Shown here in pieces: positions 50,818 to 62,435 of a DNA stretch of 64,000 bases. This DNA is from Drosophila pseudoobscura (Eukaryota; Arthropoda; Insecta; Diptera; Drosophilidae). The notes beneath the pieces are model-generated. The model ran no database searches. It was not told where the DNA came from and was given only the letters and a program-made list of their open reading frames with translations. Location of the stretch: contig NC_046683.1 of NCBI RefSeq assembly GCF_009870125.1, forward strand, positions 4,774,001 to 4,838,000, given 5' to 3'. How positions within the stretch are numbered: the stretch's first letter is position 1; each line of letters starts with the position of its first letter. The translations under genes were made by a program, and so were the position numbers.

Positions 50818-51312
50818 TACGGGCTAGAGATCTCGTTTAAAAAAAGACACAAATGTGATTATTTAAGGGTAATCTGTTCGGATCAATCGTTTGGTTGGCT
50901 CGCCTTTTGTGAGGTGCCACAGCGACCGGAACCGAACCTTTTAGCAGTTCAGCCTCATGACGTATTTTACAATAGGGGAGCGGAGCCGCAGCTGCTTATG
51001 TGCTAAAGGCCTAAAACTACGTTTAAGTATCGTTAAGACAGTGCCATAGTCTCGTCTTCTGTCGGGATGAGATGATCATGCTCCCCGCTCTGGGCACAGA
51101 CACGACACGGACACGGAGCTCAATCATTGACTACGGCGATCTGTTCTCTAAATTAGGCTTAATTTATAAAAGCCCTCGCCTTCGGCTTGCTATTCAATAC
51201 TAAGGGTTATGCGCGGTTCGGTTCGCCTTATGCATGCTTATGCTTTCTTCAGGGTGCGAATTGGTGCGGGCTGGACTGGTATGCCAGTGGCTAGCACTGT
51301 TCTTGCTCGGAT

Positions 51313-51835
51313 TCAGTGACTCGTGGTGGGCGCCTCTGCGGGAAAGCCCTCGGCCTCATTAATCAATGCATACTCCAAGATGACGCGTCCCTCTTTGTAT
51401 CTAGAGCGAGAGGAGCGGAGTGAAGGAGCTAGGGTGAGGATCCTAACAGTGCGATAGGGATACTTACTTTTGGGACTCTTCGGTGGCGAACTCGTACATC
51501 CAGCCCAGTTTGGCACCGCAGTTCTTGCACATGACGTCGCGCACCATGTGCCGCCCGGTGAGCATGACACGCTCCTGGATGTTGCTGAAGGTCAGGTTGA
51601 CCACGCGTTTGAACAGGTATGCACGGCCTGTGGGAGCGATGAGATATAATAATAATGCCATTCCAGCTGCCATCCGTTGCATAACTCCTCGATGGGTTAT
51701 GGAGTGATGTGGCTTACCCGTCGCTCCAGTGAATCTCGTGCTGATCAGTTGGCTGCGGTTGGTCAGGTTCGTGTGGCACTGGGCGCAGTTGAATAGCTTC
51801 AGGCCTCCCAGGTGCTCCAGAAATACGCGTCCCAT
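51313..51835 (-). CDS. yip: Yippee zinc-binding protein
   Basis: Three exons on the minus strand (51835-51718, 51627-51468, 51400-51313; introns 90 and 67 bp) give 121 residues, the known length of fly Yippee. The product begins [20 protein letters not shown]. The family spacing C-x2-C-x52-C-x2-C is exact: C17, C20, C73 and C76 ([10 protein letters not shown]). The core [20 protein letters not shown] is rebuilt only after splicing, since the first intron interrupts the GATG|RAY glycine codon. Yippee proteins are small, highly conserved zinc-binding proteins with a beta-tent fold related to cereblon and RIG-I C-terminal domains. Fly Yippee was first found as a hemolin interactor; its cellular task is unclear. 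Transcription probably starts in 51850-52330, divergent from the Mpv17 gene. Confidence 0.95.
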
Positions 51836-52326
51836 TTCTCTCTCACTCTTTCCCCAAGTGCGTTAGTGTGTGTATGCTAGAGATTGGTGTGATTGCGGCC
51901 GTGTTTGTGTGTAGCAGCGTTCCTTTGTTTGCCTTGGAATCTAGGCGGAAAAATGGTTAAAGTGCTATTCCCAGACGCTATGACAGTGCGCGATGCAATC
52001 GTTGTAATGCTTATCTGCTGTGCTTTTGTTTTGGAGTACATTAATTGCCTTACTTTGCACAACAAAAAGCTACACATGCATACATACTTATGATATGTAC
52101 ATACATACCTCACCCCAGCTGTTGGGTGGACTCTTGACTGCGATCGCTCAGCAGTGGACACCCAGGAGACGGACGATTACAGACTTAACAATTGATGTGG
52201 GGGGCGGGTCCAAGGCAGCTACTGACAATCACCGATTAAGATTCACAACTTGTTTATTGCGACGCTTGCAAAAAAAATAAAACAAAACGCAATGGAATGC
52301 TTTCTAGAGTTGTCGCTATATTCTAC

Positions 52327-52358
52327 TATCGATATCACTATCGATTGAGCCATCGATA
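52327..52358. promoter_or_regulatory. Cluster of three DRE-type sites
   Basis: TATCGATA (52327-52334, perfect), TATCGATT (52339-52346) and ATCGATA (about 52352-52358) lie within 32 bp. They are placed to serve the minus-strand yippee promoter, the plus-strand Mpv17-like promoter, or both. Confidence 0.6.
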
Positions 52359-52525
52359 TAATAAAGCATCAAGTATATATTTATTTGCTACTACGATTAT
52401 TTGAAGTGAATATAATGATTTATAACGATATCCCCATTAAGAATATATATAGTTTCGAGACATTTTAGCTGCGTTTTGAGTTACAGTGACATTGTACATA
52501 TCGGTTGATGGGTCGATAACATGTC

Positions 52526-52535
52526 CAGCCCTGGT
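52526..52535 (+). promoter_or_regulatory. Motif 7 core promoter element
   Basis: CAGCCCTGGT fits the CAKCNCTRNY core of Ohler Motif 7. It is about 290 bp before the preferred ATG of the Mpv17-like gene. Confidence 0.4.
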
Positions 52536-52818
52536 TGAACAGCTGCTACTACACGTGATTGTTGTTGGCCTGTTTTTCTGGCCTTTTGGCCTTTTAAAAG
52601 TCAAGTCTATTAAATATTTAGGAAAATCATGTACAAAACGGTTTAAATTAGGTTTAGAATAAATTAAACATCAACAGTGCAACCTTTGGACCGACCCGTG
52701 GCTGCAACGCACTGCATTGGCGACCATGTAAATTTCGTTTCAACCCAACCGACCCGTGAAACCGTATTCTGTTACGTCCACACTCCTCCAAACTATTCGC
52801 ACATTACAAACAAACAAT

Positions 52819-53538
52819 ATGCAATCCCTTCGCTGCCAGGCCCGGATCCTCTTCTCAACCGCGGCGAGCAGCGGGCGCCTCATCAGACTGAACCTCTTGC
52901 GGAATGTTGCCACCGGCAGTGGCACTGGCACCGGCTCTGGCACTGGCTCCGGCTCCGGCTTCCGCTCTCGCGCCAAACTAATGCAGAAGCTGCGTGAGTG
53001 GCACGCGAGAGCGTTCAGCAATAGGTTCCTGCTGTTCACCAACGTAGGCATCTCGCTGACGCTCAGCTGCCTCGGCGATGTGATGGAGCAACACCTGGAG
53101 ATCTACAGTGGGGAGATCGAACGGTTTGACAGCCTGCGCACCAGCCACATGGCCACCAGCGGTGTCACCGTGGGCATCATCTGCCACTTCTGGTACAAGA
53201 TGCTAGACAAGCGGATGCCCGGCCGCAGCATGCGCGTGGTGGCCAAGAAAATTGTGCTCGACCAGCTGATCTGCTCGCCCGTCTACATCAGCGTCTTCTT
53301 TGTCACCCTAGGACTACTCGAGCAGAAGGACAAGCACGAGGTGTGGGATGAGATCAAGGACAAGGCCTGGAAGTTGTACGCGGCCGAGTGGACAGTGTGG
53401 CCGGCAGCGCAGTTCATAAACTTCTACTGGATACCCACCCACTACCGCATCTTCTACGACAACATCATCAGCCTGGGCTACGACGTGCTCACGTCGAAGG
53501 TGAAGCACACAAAGTCGCACATCAAAAAAATTCCCTAA
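52819..53538 (+). CDS. CG1662: Mpv17/PMP22-family inner membrane protein
   Basis: A single-exon gene encoding 239 residues from the preferred ATG at 52819, or 260 from an in-frame ATG at 52756. I prefer the inner start because MQSLRCQARILFSTAASSGR is already a good mitochondrial presequence (Arg-rich, no acids). A Gly/Ser/Thr-rich stretch (about 33-50) may be lineage-specific. The family core follows, with four hydrophobic segments: LLFTNVGISLTLSCLGD; SGVTVGIICHFWYKML; LDQLICSPVYISVFFVTLG; and the signature AEWTVWPAAQFINFYWIPTH with the tail HYRIFYDNIISLGYDV. Mpv17 proteins form channels of debated substrate in the inner mitochondrial (or peroxisomal) membrane and affect mtDNA maintenance in vertebrates. 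Mpv17 itself is shorter; this belongs to the Mpv17L2-like group by length and presequence. The FlyBase name is given from memory of synteny. Confidence 0.85.
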   Translation: MQSLRCQARILFSTAASSGRLIRLNLLRNVATGSGTGTGSGTGSGSGFRSRAKLMQKLREWHARAFSNRFLLFTNVGISLTLSCLGDVMEQHLEIYSGEIERFDSLRTSHMATSGVTVGIICHFWYKMLDKRMPGRSMRVVAKKIVLDQLICSPVYISVFFVTLGLLEQKDKHEVWDEIKDKAWKLYAAEWTVWPAAQFINFYWIPTHYRIFYDNIISLGYDVLTSKVKHTKSHIKKIP

Positions 53539-56254
53539 CAGGCACTGTCTGCGAGCGCCCCTACCTCAGCAAACGAAGCATTGTATTGTAACTATTTATT
53601 TCGAAAACCTTGTAAATACAGACGAGTCTATGTACGGTACACTCGGCCACGCCAAAGATTTTGTTAATCTATGTATCTATGTATGTCTGAAGTAAGTGCA
53701 CCCCGATGCGGGCCATGTAGGAAGGCCTCGTTTGGGCTGAAGACTGATCGATCTGGCGTCGAACCAACCAGTTTGATCCACATGTTCATGTGGTTTATAT
53801 GCATACACATAAGTACGGGGACTGTGCAATTTGATCTCGGCGGATGTAATGCGTGAATGCTTGGTGAATGGCTGTCCGAACCGGTTCGAATCACTAGCGT
53901 AACCGAATACCGATCTGCCATATGTCGGTAACTGCAATTGACTTTCGGGTACAATGACCAATGGAGCTGAAACTGGAGTACTATATAGAGCAGGACCTGT
54001 GCCAGTGGGAAGCCCTTCAGCCTTCAGATCCCAACGCGATGACGCACATCGATCTCAGTGGATGGCGATAAGAGACCCTCTAGCAACAGTCCCAAACACG
54101 CGATGCCAGGCCCACCTCCTGAGCTTCCCCATTGCCCTCCTTCTCCTTCCGCACCTGCTTCCCCCTGACATTACCCAATAGATTGATAAGCTTTGGTTGC
54201 CAGCGACTTTAAAAATAAATCACGAAACCCATCCCATTAACCGATAGGAGACTGATAGTGGACGAGAATGTACGAAACATTCAAAAATATACCTACCTAC
54301 TGTGTACTATGTATAGATCAATAGCCGAACGAGTATTTTGCAATTAAAAAATTCCTTGGTATCAATTATGGGATGAGAACATCATCCTCAGAAAAGTCCT
54401 TTATATTGTAAAGATTTAAATCAATTTGTCAGCTAAACTATACTTCCAAATGCGAATGGAAATGTAAATGGCTGTTGAAGTGCCCTCTACAGAAGGCCCC
54501 TCTACCACAAACAAGTTTTTAAAAAACATTAAACCACCTGGAATCAGCTGGAACTATTTCGGGGGACGCATCAGGACACTCTCTCCCTGCTCAACATGAA
54601 TACATATGTACATTTTCTCCTCATATCCACAGCCATTAATGGAACGAACAGCCGTCAAACCTTATCACTTTCAGCGTTCGCTTTTTTTTATTTCGAAAGC
54701 GTTTAATTAGAATCGTGCTTGACATTGATAATGAAAGTTCCCAAATTATAAAAAATAAGCGAGAGACTCGTAATTAAATGCCATTTGATGGGTCTCACAA
54801 ATCGAAGTTTCTTTGAGGCTACTCGAAAGTAAATGGCGAACTGTTTCGCCTTTGTCCGGTCTCTGGTCTGGCATCAATTTGAATGTATTTGCGTTCAATT
54901 TATTTGGAGCTTTCTTGTTGTATTGTTTTTTGCATTTATTTATGTATTTGGATTTGGAATTGGAATTGTGTCTGATCAGAGACCAGTTTGGGGGGCCTTT
55001 TTCAGACATTTGTTGTATATTTTGTCGACGAGTTTCGGCGAGCAGCCAGGTAGCAACAGAATGTCGTTAGAAATATGTATTCCGATATCTCTGTCAGAAT
55101 GTACATACATACATATGTACATACACATACGTACATATGGTATAAATATATTAAATCATATCATGGACCATATTATAAGCAATACCCTAATTTTGTATTG
55201 TTTTAATTTTTTTTTTGGGTAAAGAATTTTTCGATACATTGTACATTAGTGATATAACAATCTATAGAACAAACAGACTATTATGTTACAGTTCTCTTCC
55301 ATGGTTGTTAAAAGAGATACATACATATGTATGTACATATGTTATTATAGTTATGATAAGGGAAAAGAATTAGTTATAATTATGATCCAAGATGGATCTT
55401 TACTTCACATGTATGTACATATATGTATGTATATGCAAACACACATACCTACGTGTGTGTTAGTATTTACATAAATAGACATCCCATCTAGATCCATCTG
55501 GTTATTCCACCCCCCCCTTCACCCGTTCACCCAGCAAAGACACTATTTACCCATTAAGAACAGATATATGTATGAATGTATGTAGCATATCTGCTGACGC
55601 ACTGCGTCATCTGTCATGTGTGTGTGTGAGATAATCCACACATATCGGCCAGCGCTTGCGGATTGGTCAGATTTCAGGGCTCGTCTCGCAATTCCGGCCA
55701 AAAGAAGTGTACAAGTGTACGTTGATTATATAAGCCAAGACTGTTGGGCCCACAGAGAGAGAGCAGAGAAGAATGTGGCAAGCCGCAGGCGGTGCCGAAG
55801 AGCGCGACACACGCGCAGCATAGCGACAGCCAAAATGTTTGCAAAAAGAGCCAAAGAGTCGCGCGCCGGCGGGCAAAGAGCGCGTATAATGTACGCAGCC
55901 AGATTCGAACAGGTGCCACTCATACACGCAAAGAGGCGAGTGTGCATGTGTGTCTGTGTGTACGATACAAAGTATTTCATTTGGACACTTGCTGTCGTCT
56001 GTCTGTCTGTCTGTCGCTTTGTCGCTCTGTCGCTGTGTCGGACTGTCTGTCTTTCTGCCTCTGTTTTCTGACTGATTGACTTGCCAACTAGACACATATT
56101 TGTTCGTATTATTTCTCGTATTTCTTTGTGTGCCGTTTTTTTTTTTTGTTTTTCGTTTTGCCGAATCAAGTTTTGCTTTTTTGACTGCTCGCCCGCTCGA
56201 CCCGGCCACGCGCAGGTAAATTGCGAGCTCCTATGTAAATGGTGGGTGATCGTC

Positions 56255-56255
56255 T

Positions 56256-56287
<32 letters not shown>
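56255..56287. repeat. GT microsatellite
   Basis: An uninterrupted GT tract of about 30 bp. Confidence 0.85.
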
Positions 56288-56289
<2 letters not shown>

Positions 56290-57350
56290 CCATTTAGCAT
56301 CTAGCATAGATTCTAACGAAAAAACGAAAAAACCACTGATCAACTAGCGGATGCTCATCGATGGTTGGCTCACCCAAAAGTATGCTAGGCGCAGGGCAAA
56401 GTATAAGATCCCCATGTAAGCCCTGGCCCCACCCCTCTCGCTCTGGTTGGCCTTATACGCTCTCTCATACCCTGCCAGCATCGAATGGTGGCAAAAGTTG
56501 AGAATTTCAACAGTTAACGTACAGTTAACACTTTTCTCAATAGCAAAGCACAAACTTTATATAAATCCAGTATACAGTGCAGAACAATCAGATGTTTGCG
56601 AAGTATGGTGGAAAGAATTTTCTATCCCAGAGATGATATTTTTGTATATTCCTTAACATCTTTAAGAACCGAGCTCATACATATGTACATATATGTACAT
56701 ATGTGGGCATTTCATAGTTGAATAATACGAAAGGAAGCCCTATGTATATTCACCAGAAAAATTACAACAATCGAATGTAAGGTCTTAAAGACCTTTTTTC
56801 TTTTCCTCTTTTTCTTTTGCTATAAATCCGTGAAGGCATCTATCATTAAGTTACAGGATTCCGTGGTAATAAAAGGTTGGACAGTTCTATATGTTAGAGA
56901 GACTTTATGGAACAACTTTTATCAAGAATGGGAGATATTCTTAAGGGAGGTAATAGTAAAGGAAAACATGACCATACAAAAATTGTTGGTTAAGTTAATA
57001 GGGTTTGAGATCCAAGCTAATGAAAATATATGTCAATAAATTTAGAAAATACTCTCTGCAGAAAGGTATATACATTTATGGAAATCGGACCTGTCGGCGG
57101 ACCTTTTGTACTTATCGGGTGAGTCGGGTGTACGTACATTACTTTTTCAGGTCTTGTTCTTCTTTTGAGCGCCCACGTGTCATTGACTCTACATAGGAAT
57201 ATAGTGGGTATTTTGTTGGTTCCATTAAATTTGGGATTTTTTTCTATGGGCCTCTGCCGATGGCCGCACGCGATCTGGACACGAGATCAGGCACCGGCCA
57301 TAAAGAGCGATCGTTAAAAATATCGTAAAACGTTATGATCCTCCAACTTG

Positions 57351-57382
<32 letters not shown>

Positions 57383-57404
57383 CTATCCACTGTCTATCTA
57401 TCCT
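57351..57404. repeat. TCTA tetranucleotide repeat
   Basis: CT repeats pass into seven or more TCTA copies. Confidence 0.85.
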
Positions 57405-58225
57405 ACGACTGTCCCTAACCTTGAAAAGAATTCCCAAAAAGAATCAATTAGAGAGATAGATAGTAGCAACGCAGCTGGTAAACACCGACAAAAAATGCGA
57501 TTGTTTTATTTTCTCCATTTTGTGCGGTTTTCATAAGTGCTATTTTTGAATGCCAAAGATCGGCAGTGAAAATTGGAGGCTACCATGGGGACGGGGGAGT
57601 TGGCAGGCATGTGGCAGGGCGGGACAAGACCTTGAGCAGTAAAAAATGTGCGAGTATATGGATTGTGGATTGTGGGATGAGAGCGAGGAGAACCGACAGC
57701 CGAATCGAACAAGAAAATAAAGAAAGCTCTCGCGTAAGCAAATAAATCACTTAGCTCCACCGCCCACGATTCTTGGCCATAATAAACATCCATGCTATAT
57801 ATGTACATACATATGTATATTTATATTGTACCAATGTTAAAGCTATCCCAGTAGACGGGATAGTACGTGCATTAGAGCAGATCTTTAAAGGAATAAATCA
57901 AGTTCAGGGTAAGGTTCATGTCATTTCTTTATAATTCCAACCAAAGCAGTAAAATTTCCATTGAATTTATACCGATCCAATGGATTCATTCACATGATCA
58001 AGCGACTCATAAATTTCCTATAACAGTCTGAATAAATTCGGAAAATACGTAGAAAAAGCCAGAGCATATATGTATCCTATATGTACTATATACACAGGAT
58101 ATATGTACATACGTGCCCATATCCGCACTCAAAATGACTTGCGGATTTCCAGCCCAATGATGGTCTGCTGACTAAAGTGCTATCTACTTTATTTTTTGCT
58201 TCTTGAATGATTTGTCACCGGGTGC

Positions 58226-58266
58226 GTGGTGTGGTGTGGTGTGGTGTGGTGTGGTGTCGTGTGGTG
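58226..58266. repeat. GGTGT pentanucleotide repeat
   Basis: Seven to eight head-to-tail copies, with one variant (GTCGT). Confidence 0.85.
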
Positions 58267-59588
58267 CAGGGGATGGGGCAGGAGATGGGGCTTCAGCGAT
58301 AAAGCCGCATTCATCAAGCTAGCTAACCGATCGGCATCATGTGGTGCTCTGTATCTGTATTTGTATCTGTGCTTGGGTCTCCGCAAGTTTTATCTCTCCG
58401 CACTCCCTGACAGCCAAAGCTCCGGAAACGTGTATCTTGTGATCGCGGGGACCGACGGAAGGCGACGACCGGGGAAAACAGTGGGCGTGGAGTTGATAAC
58501 TGAGCATGAGTGGCTGTTTCTTTCGTTTTTGGGGAGGGCGTGTGCCAGGGCCTTGCGTCAGAGGATTGATAAGGCCCCAAGAAAAAAGAGGCAGATGATC
58601 AGTTGATCAGTTTTTTAAGCGGCAGCAAATTCCTTTAACTGCCTATATCGTAGCCATATCATACGATTGATACTGCGTCGTCCGTAAAACCCTATAGCCC
58701 CCTAGCATTACGAACAAAGCGATATTTGAATTTGTGAATCGCATTGAATTGGATCACTCGGGACTCGAGAGTCGGGCGGAAGGGGCAGCGCATGCCTAAG
58801 CGGGGTGCCGCAGTTCCAATTGCCTCGACATAGTTGGCTGTTGGCTGCGATTAAAGTAGCTCGATCTCCGCTGAACCCCAATCCGATTTTACGTCATTGT
58901 ACATATGCACCACCACCGGCACCGACACCGACACCGACACCGCCACCGCCACCACCCTCCGCCACCATCTCACCCTGCTGCTGGCCATCAAGTGCGTAAT
59001 TTGCAAATTCGATTTCGATTTCGAATTAGCAAGAACTCAAGCCCAATTTTGGGTTAACAACAACAAGGTGATACATTTCCGGTGAAAACATAATGAATAT
59101 TTACAGAATGAAACGAAAACAACCAGAGAAAGAGATATTCCTACTATGATTCGACAAGATAGAAAAGATATACACTCGAACTTCCTAGTTTGCATTTTAA
59201 TGATTGAAATAGGAAATAGGAATTATACCAATCAAATGTCAGTGTGCATATCCTTAAGTGAGTTTGGGATAGGTTTATACCAGGGATCGTCACGCATACA
59301 TTCCAGTGCATACAAACCCCTTTCCTAACCTACGCAGTGTGCATAGGTTGCTGCTGCTGACCTCTGGTTTCCCTTCTTGCCTCTTCAAGAATCCAATACA
59401 CTCTGGGGCTAGACGGGTATACTCGTATATGCAAATGAGATCGAGTCCGAATGCTGTGCTTCTCGGATGACGCGTTTGGTTATCAAGGTAAGGAAAACGG
59501 ATCGAAAATAAGTCATCAAAACAATAACAAAATGATTGTAAAGATTCAGGGGAAAAAACATGTCAGTCGATGCGAGTGGGGAAGGGCA

Positions 59589-59606
59589 GTGGGGGGGGGG
59601 GGGGGG
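59589..59606. repeat. Poly(G) run
   Basis: About 16 consecutive G; length is likely polymorphic or error-prone. Confidence 0.85.
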
Positions 59607-60247
59607 AGGTTAAGGCAGCATATTACGCATACGCCTCATGTGGCGACGTTGAATACACACATACATGGGAAAAGTGGGCCCGTTTCAAGCGAACGCGCCT
59701 CCAAAAAACACTCACCCACACACACATGCAGATAGTGAGATATTGTATACATACACGGACACACCCCTCCATCCGTACGTACGTATGTACGTATGTATGT
59801 ACAGTCATTCACAGAAATGTGGGCGTCCTTGATCATGCCTTCGAATGTAAGCAGTGTAAGCAGTTCAGTGACTTTTGCTCTCGATGTGCGGTGCACCCGT
59901 TCGCGAATCGTTCCTGTCTATCGGATAGCCTGCGCCTCCCATTCCCATTCCCGTTACACTTTCGCTCAGTGCACGTTTATTGTTTGTTTATCTTTCAGTT
60001 ACGTCGGAATATACATACGAACAGCACATACATACGCATGCACGTGGGAATCGTTTATCAAGTTGTTTTCGTGCAAATTTGTTGATCTTCGCCTTAAAAT
60101 ATTATTAATAACAATAACACCCCATACTAAAGAACGACCAAGATAGGGCGAGGGAATGCTAGAGCGAAAGGAAAAGGAAAGAAGCCAGTCGAAGGTCAGC
60201 CACAGCCACTGTGACCCACTAAGGAGAGGAGGAGGCCAAAATGGACA

Positions 60248-60275
60248 GACGAAGAGAGAGAGAGAGAGAGAGAGA
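60248..60275. repeat. GA microsatellite
   Basis: About 13 GA units (GAGA-factor-type), followed at 60330-60356 by a GAGTGC hexamer repeat. Confidence 0.8.
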
Positions 60276-62039
60276 TAGACCCACAGACACACATTACAAC
60301 AGGGCAGGGTCAGAGCTACAGAGCTACAGAGTGCGAGTGCGAGTGCGAGTGCGAGGGACAGAGACAGAGGCACAGTCTGTCCAGTACATTGACATTGAAA
60401 TTATTCGTATTTGTATCGCGCGATAGGCATGAAGCGATGAAGACGATGAGGACAACGATAATTTATTTGTTTATCAACCAGCAGCAGCAGCAGCAGCAGC
60501 GCAGCAGCGCAGCAGCCAAAGAGAAACCACACACAGAAAGAGACACGTACAGAGAGCGCGATGTAATGCTTGCTCTTAGCGCACTGCTCTAAGCTATGCT
60601 CTCTGCTCTCTTAAGTTACACCCACAGCACATGGCAGCGGGCAGCATAAAAGCTAAGATCATGATGTTCTCGATTTAGATATTGCATCAGCCAGGATTCG
60701 AATTGGTGTCTGCTCTAGGTATGTACATATGTAACCTTTCACGAGTGTGTTTTTTTTTGCACAATCTGTTGCTTGGAAAACAACACAAAACGGGGAACGA
60801 ACGTGCCTTATCAGTTTGGGAAACTACAAATACAAAAAACAAAGCGAAATGTGCACATCATGTTGTTCAGCTGAGTGGAAAAACAATTTTCCTTCATATA
60901 TTTCCCAAAATAATTTTTTTCGCACAATAAAAGGTGAAACGCAACAAAAAAAAACAAACAAAAAACGGAACTGCTCCTTAGCCAGGTAGTAGGAGAGGAA
61001 GAGGCGATAACATATGTATGTGCGTTATTTAGACAGCGATTTTCCATACCACCACGATCTCGATCATTTCCGTAGCTTTCCCAGGGCAAACGGATGCAGA
61101 TAGCGGTAGCAGTAAAGAAACTGAACTTAATGAACGATTTCATTACTGGCGGAGCATTATCTATGTGTTTTACTGGAAAAACCCCCATGGAGATACATAC
61201 ATACATATGTGGGTAGGAAAAAAACGGATATTTCCACAAGTATACACATACATATCTATGTACATATCGTGTGTACCTGGGCATATAGTACTTATTTATT
61301 TATGTTCTCACATTTAATGGAAAAGTACACGGGCACCAAACCGAGTAAACAAAGAAAGAACTAGAGAAACTAGAAGAGACTACCAGAAGCCGCCCAAAAT
61401 TCAACTCGAACAAATACTATGTCACCCAAAATCAGCTGAAAATAATGGCCTGAAATTGGTTTTTGTGCCGAGTCCCAAAAAGCAAAAAAAACATTCGCTG
61501 AAAAATATATAAAAAAAAAAAAATTTCGTTGCCTACCAAAGATCGTCGTCGGATTGGTGCGTCCAAATAAGTACGTACAGCCCATGGGGGGTACTGTTAC
61601 TGTACCCCCCCACCAAGGGGGCCGTCAATCGTGTTTTCAAAAACACGAGTCGTACGGGAGCCGACGCGAGAGCCAGAGCGAGAGAGGGAGTAAAAACATT
61701 CGATTTTATGCTGTGCTGTGTGTTATGTGGGCTACACTGACCAACACGAAAATTGGCCACTCGGGAAAACTTTGCTGTGCCAAAGGAGGATATATGTACA
61801 TTTCAATTGATAAATATGCTTTGAAAACCGAACTGATTTTATACGACTTTGGGAGTGCAGTGTACAGTGTACAGTGTATTGGCTGCCTCTCTTTCGCGCT
61901 TTCTGCGCAAATTCTCTTAATCTGCGGCTCGGCTCTGCCGCCGAGCGCCGTCTCTTCGAAAGCAATTCTTCCGATTCTCTGACAGTCGTACGACCTGCTC
62001 ACACACACACACCCAAGTGCTGACCACCGCCGCGGCGGC

Positions 62040-62071
62040 TATAGATAGAGGAGCGCAATGCGGCATCAGCT
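62040..62071 (+). promoter_or_regulatory. TATA/Inr promoter of the last gene
   Basis: TATAGATAG at 62040-62048 lies 28 bp before the A (62068) of an Inr-like TCAGCT (66-71). The downstream sequence is a typical A-rich fly leader. A second Inr-like TTCAGACA is near 62091. Confidence 0.5.
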
Positions 62072-62101
62072 CATTTCGTGCAGCGACTCGTTCAGACACA
62101 C

Positions 62102-62122
62102 ATGTGCGAGAAGAATACCTGA
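62102..62122 (+). promoter_or_regulatory. Upstream ORF in leader of last gene
   Basis: ATG to TGA, six codons (MCEKNT), about 35 nt from the inferred start and 313 nt before the main ATG. Confidence 0.4.
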
Positions 62123-62435
62123 TAGCCGAAGAGAAGCAAAGCAGAAGCAAATCGAAGCCCAATTAAATATTTAAACTTTGTGATATATCAGTTTTTTTTT
62201 GTTGCTGTGTTCGAGTGCGGTAAAGTGCAATTCCCTGAACGCGAAACAATAAATCAATTCAAGTGAGACAAAGTGCAAAGGACAGGCCCAGGCCCAAGTG
62301 AGAACGAGAACGTGAACGTTTAAGCAAACCCAAACACCGAAAGACACTTTGCCAAAAGAGCGGGAAGCGAAGAGAAGAACCGAAGAGAGTCTGCCAGATC
62401 GGAGAAAACGGGAAAGAAAGTTTATAGGCAGCAAC

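Larger units (their letters stand above)
51836..52755. other. Divergent promoter region yippee / Mpv17-like
   Basis: No ORF of interest. It holds the DRE cluster at 52327-52358 and a Motif 7 match at 52526-52535. Short TACATA repeats lie near 52078-52110. Confidence 0.6.
53539..62039. other. Gene-poor interval after the Mpv17-like gene
   Basis: 8.5 kb without a supported gene. A GC-richer block at 55600-56220 carries long overlapping ORFs on both strands and ends in a donor-like CGCGCAG|GTAAAT (56215/56216). It might be a distal noncoding exon of the last gene. Otherwise it is microsatellites (separate entries), TACATA repeats, and a palindrome with a T-run at 56779-56800. Confidence 0.5.

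Noticed and set aside
54833-55222. 129-codon hydrophobic ORF
   Set aside because: AT-rich DNA gives Phe/Ile/Leu-rich frames; no start context, splice sites or family motif.
55667-56343. Long overlapping ORFs on both strands near 56 kb
   Set aside because: GC-rich block with repeats of TCTGTC and GT. Opposing open frames indicate composition, not coding.
56779-56800. Palindrome AAGGTCTTAAAGACCTT followed by T-run
   Set aside because: Looks like a bacterial terminator but is in fly intergenic DNA next to no gene.
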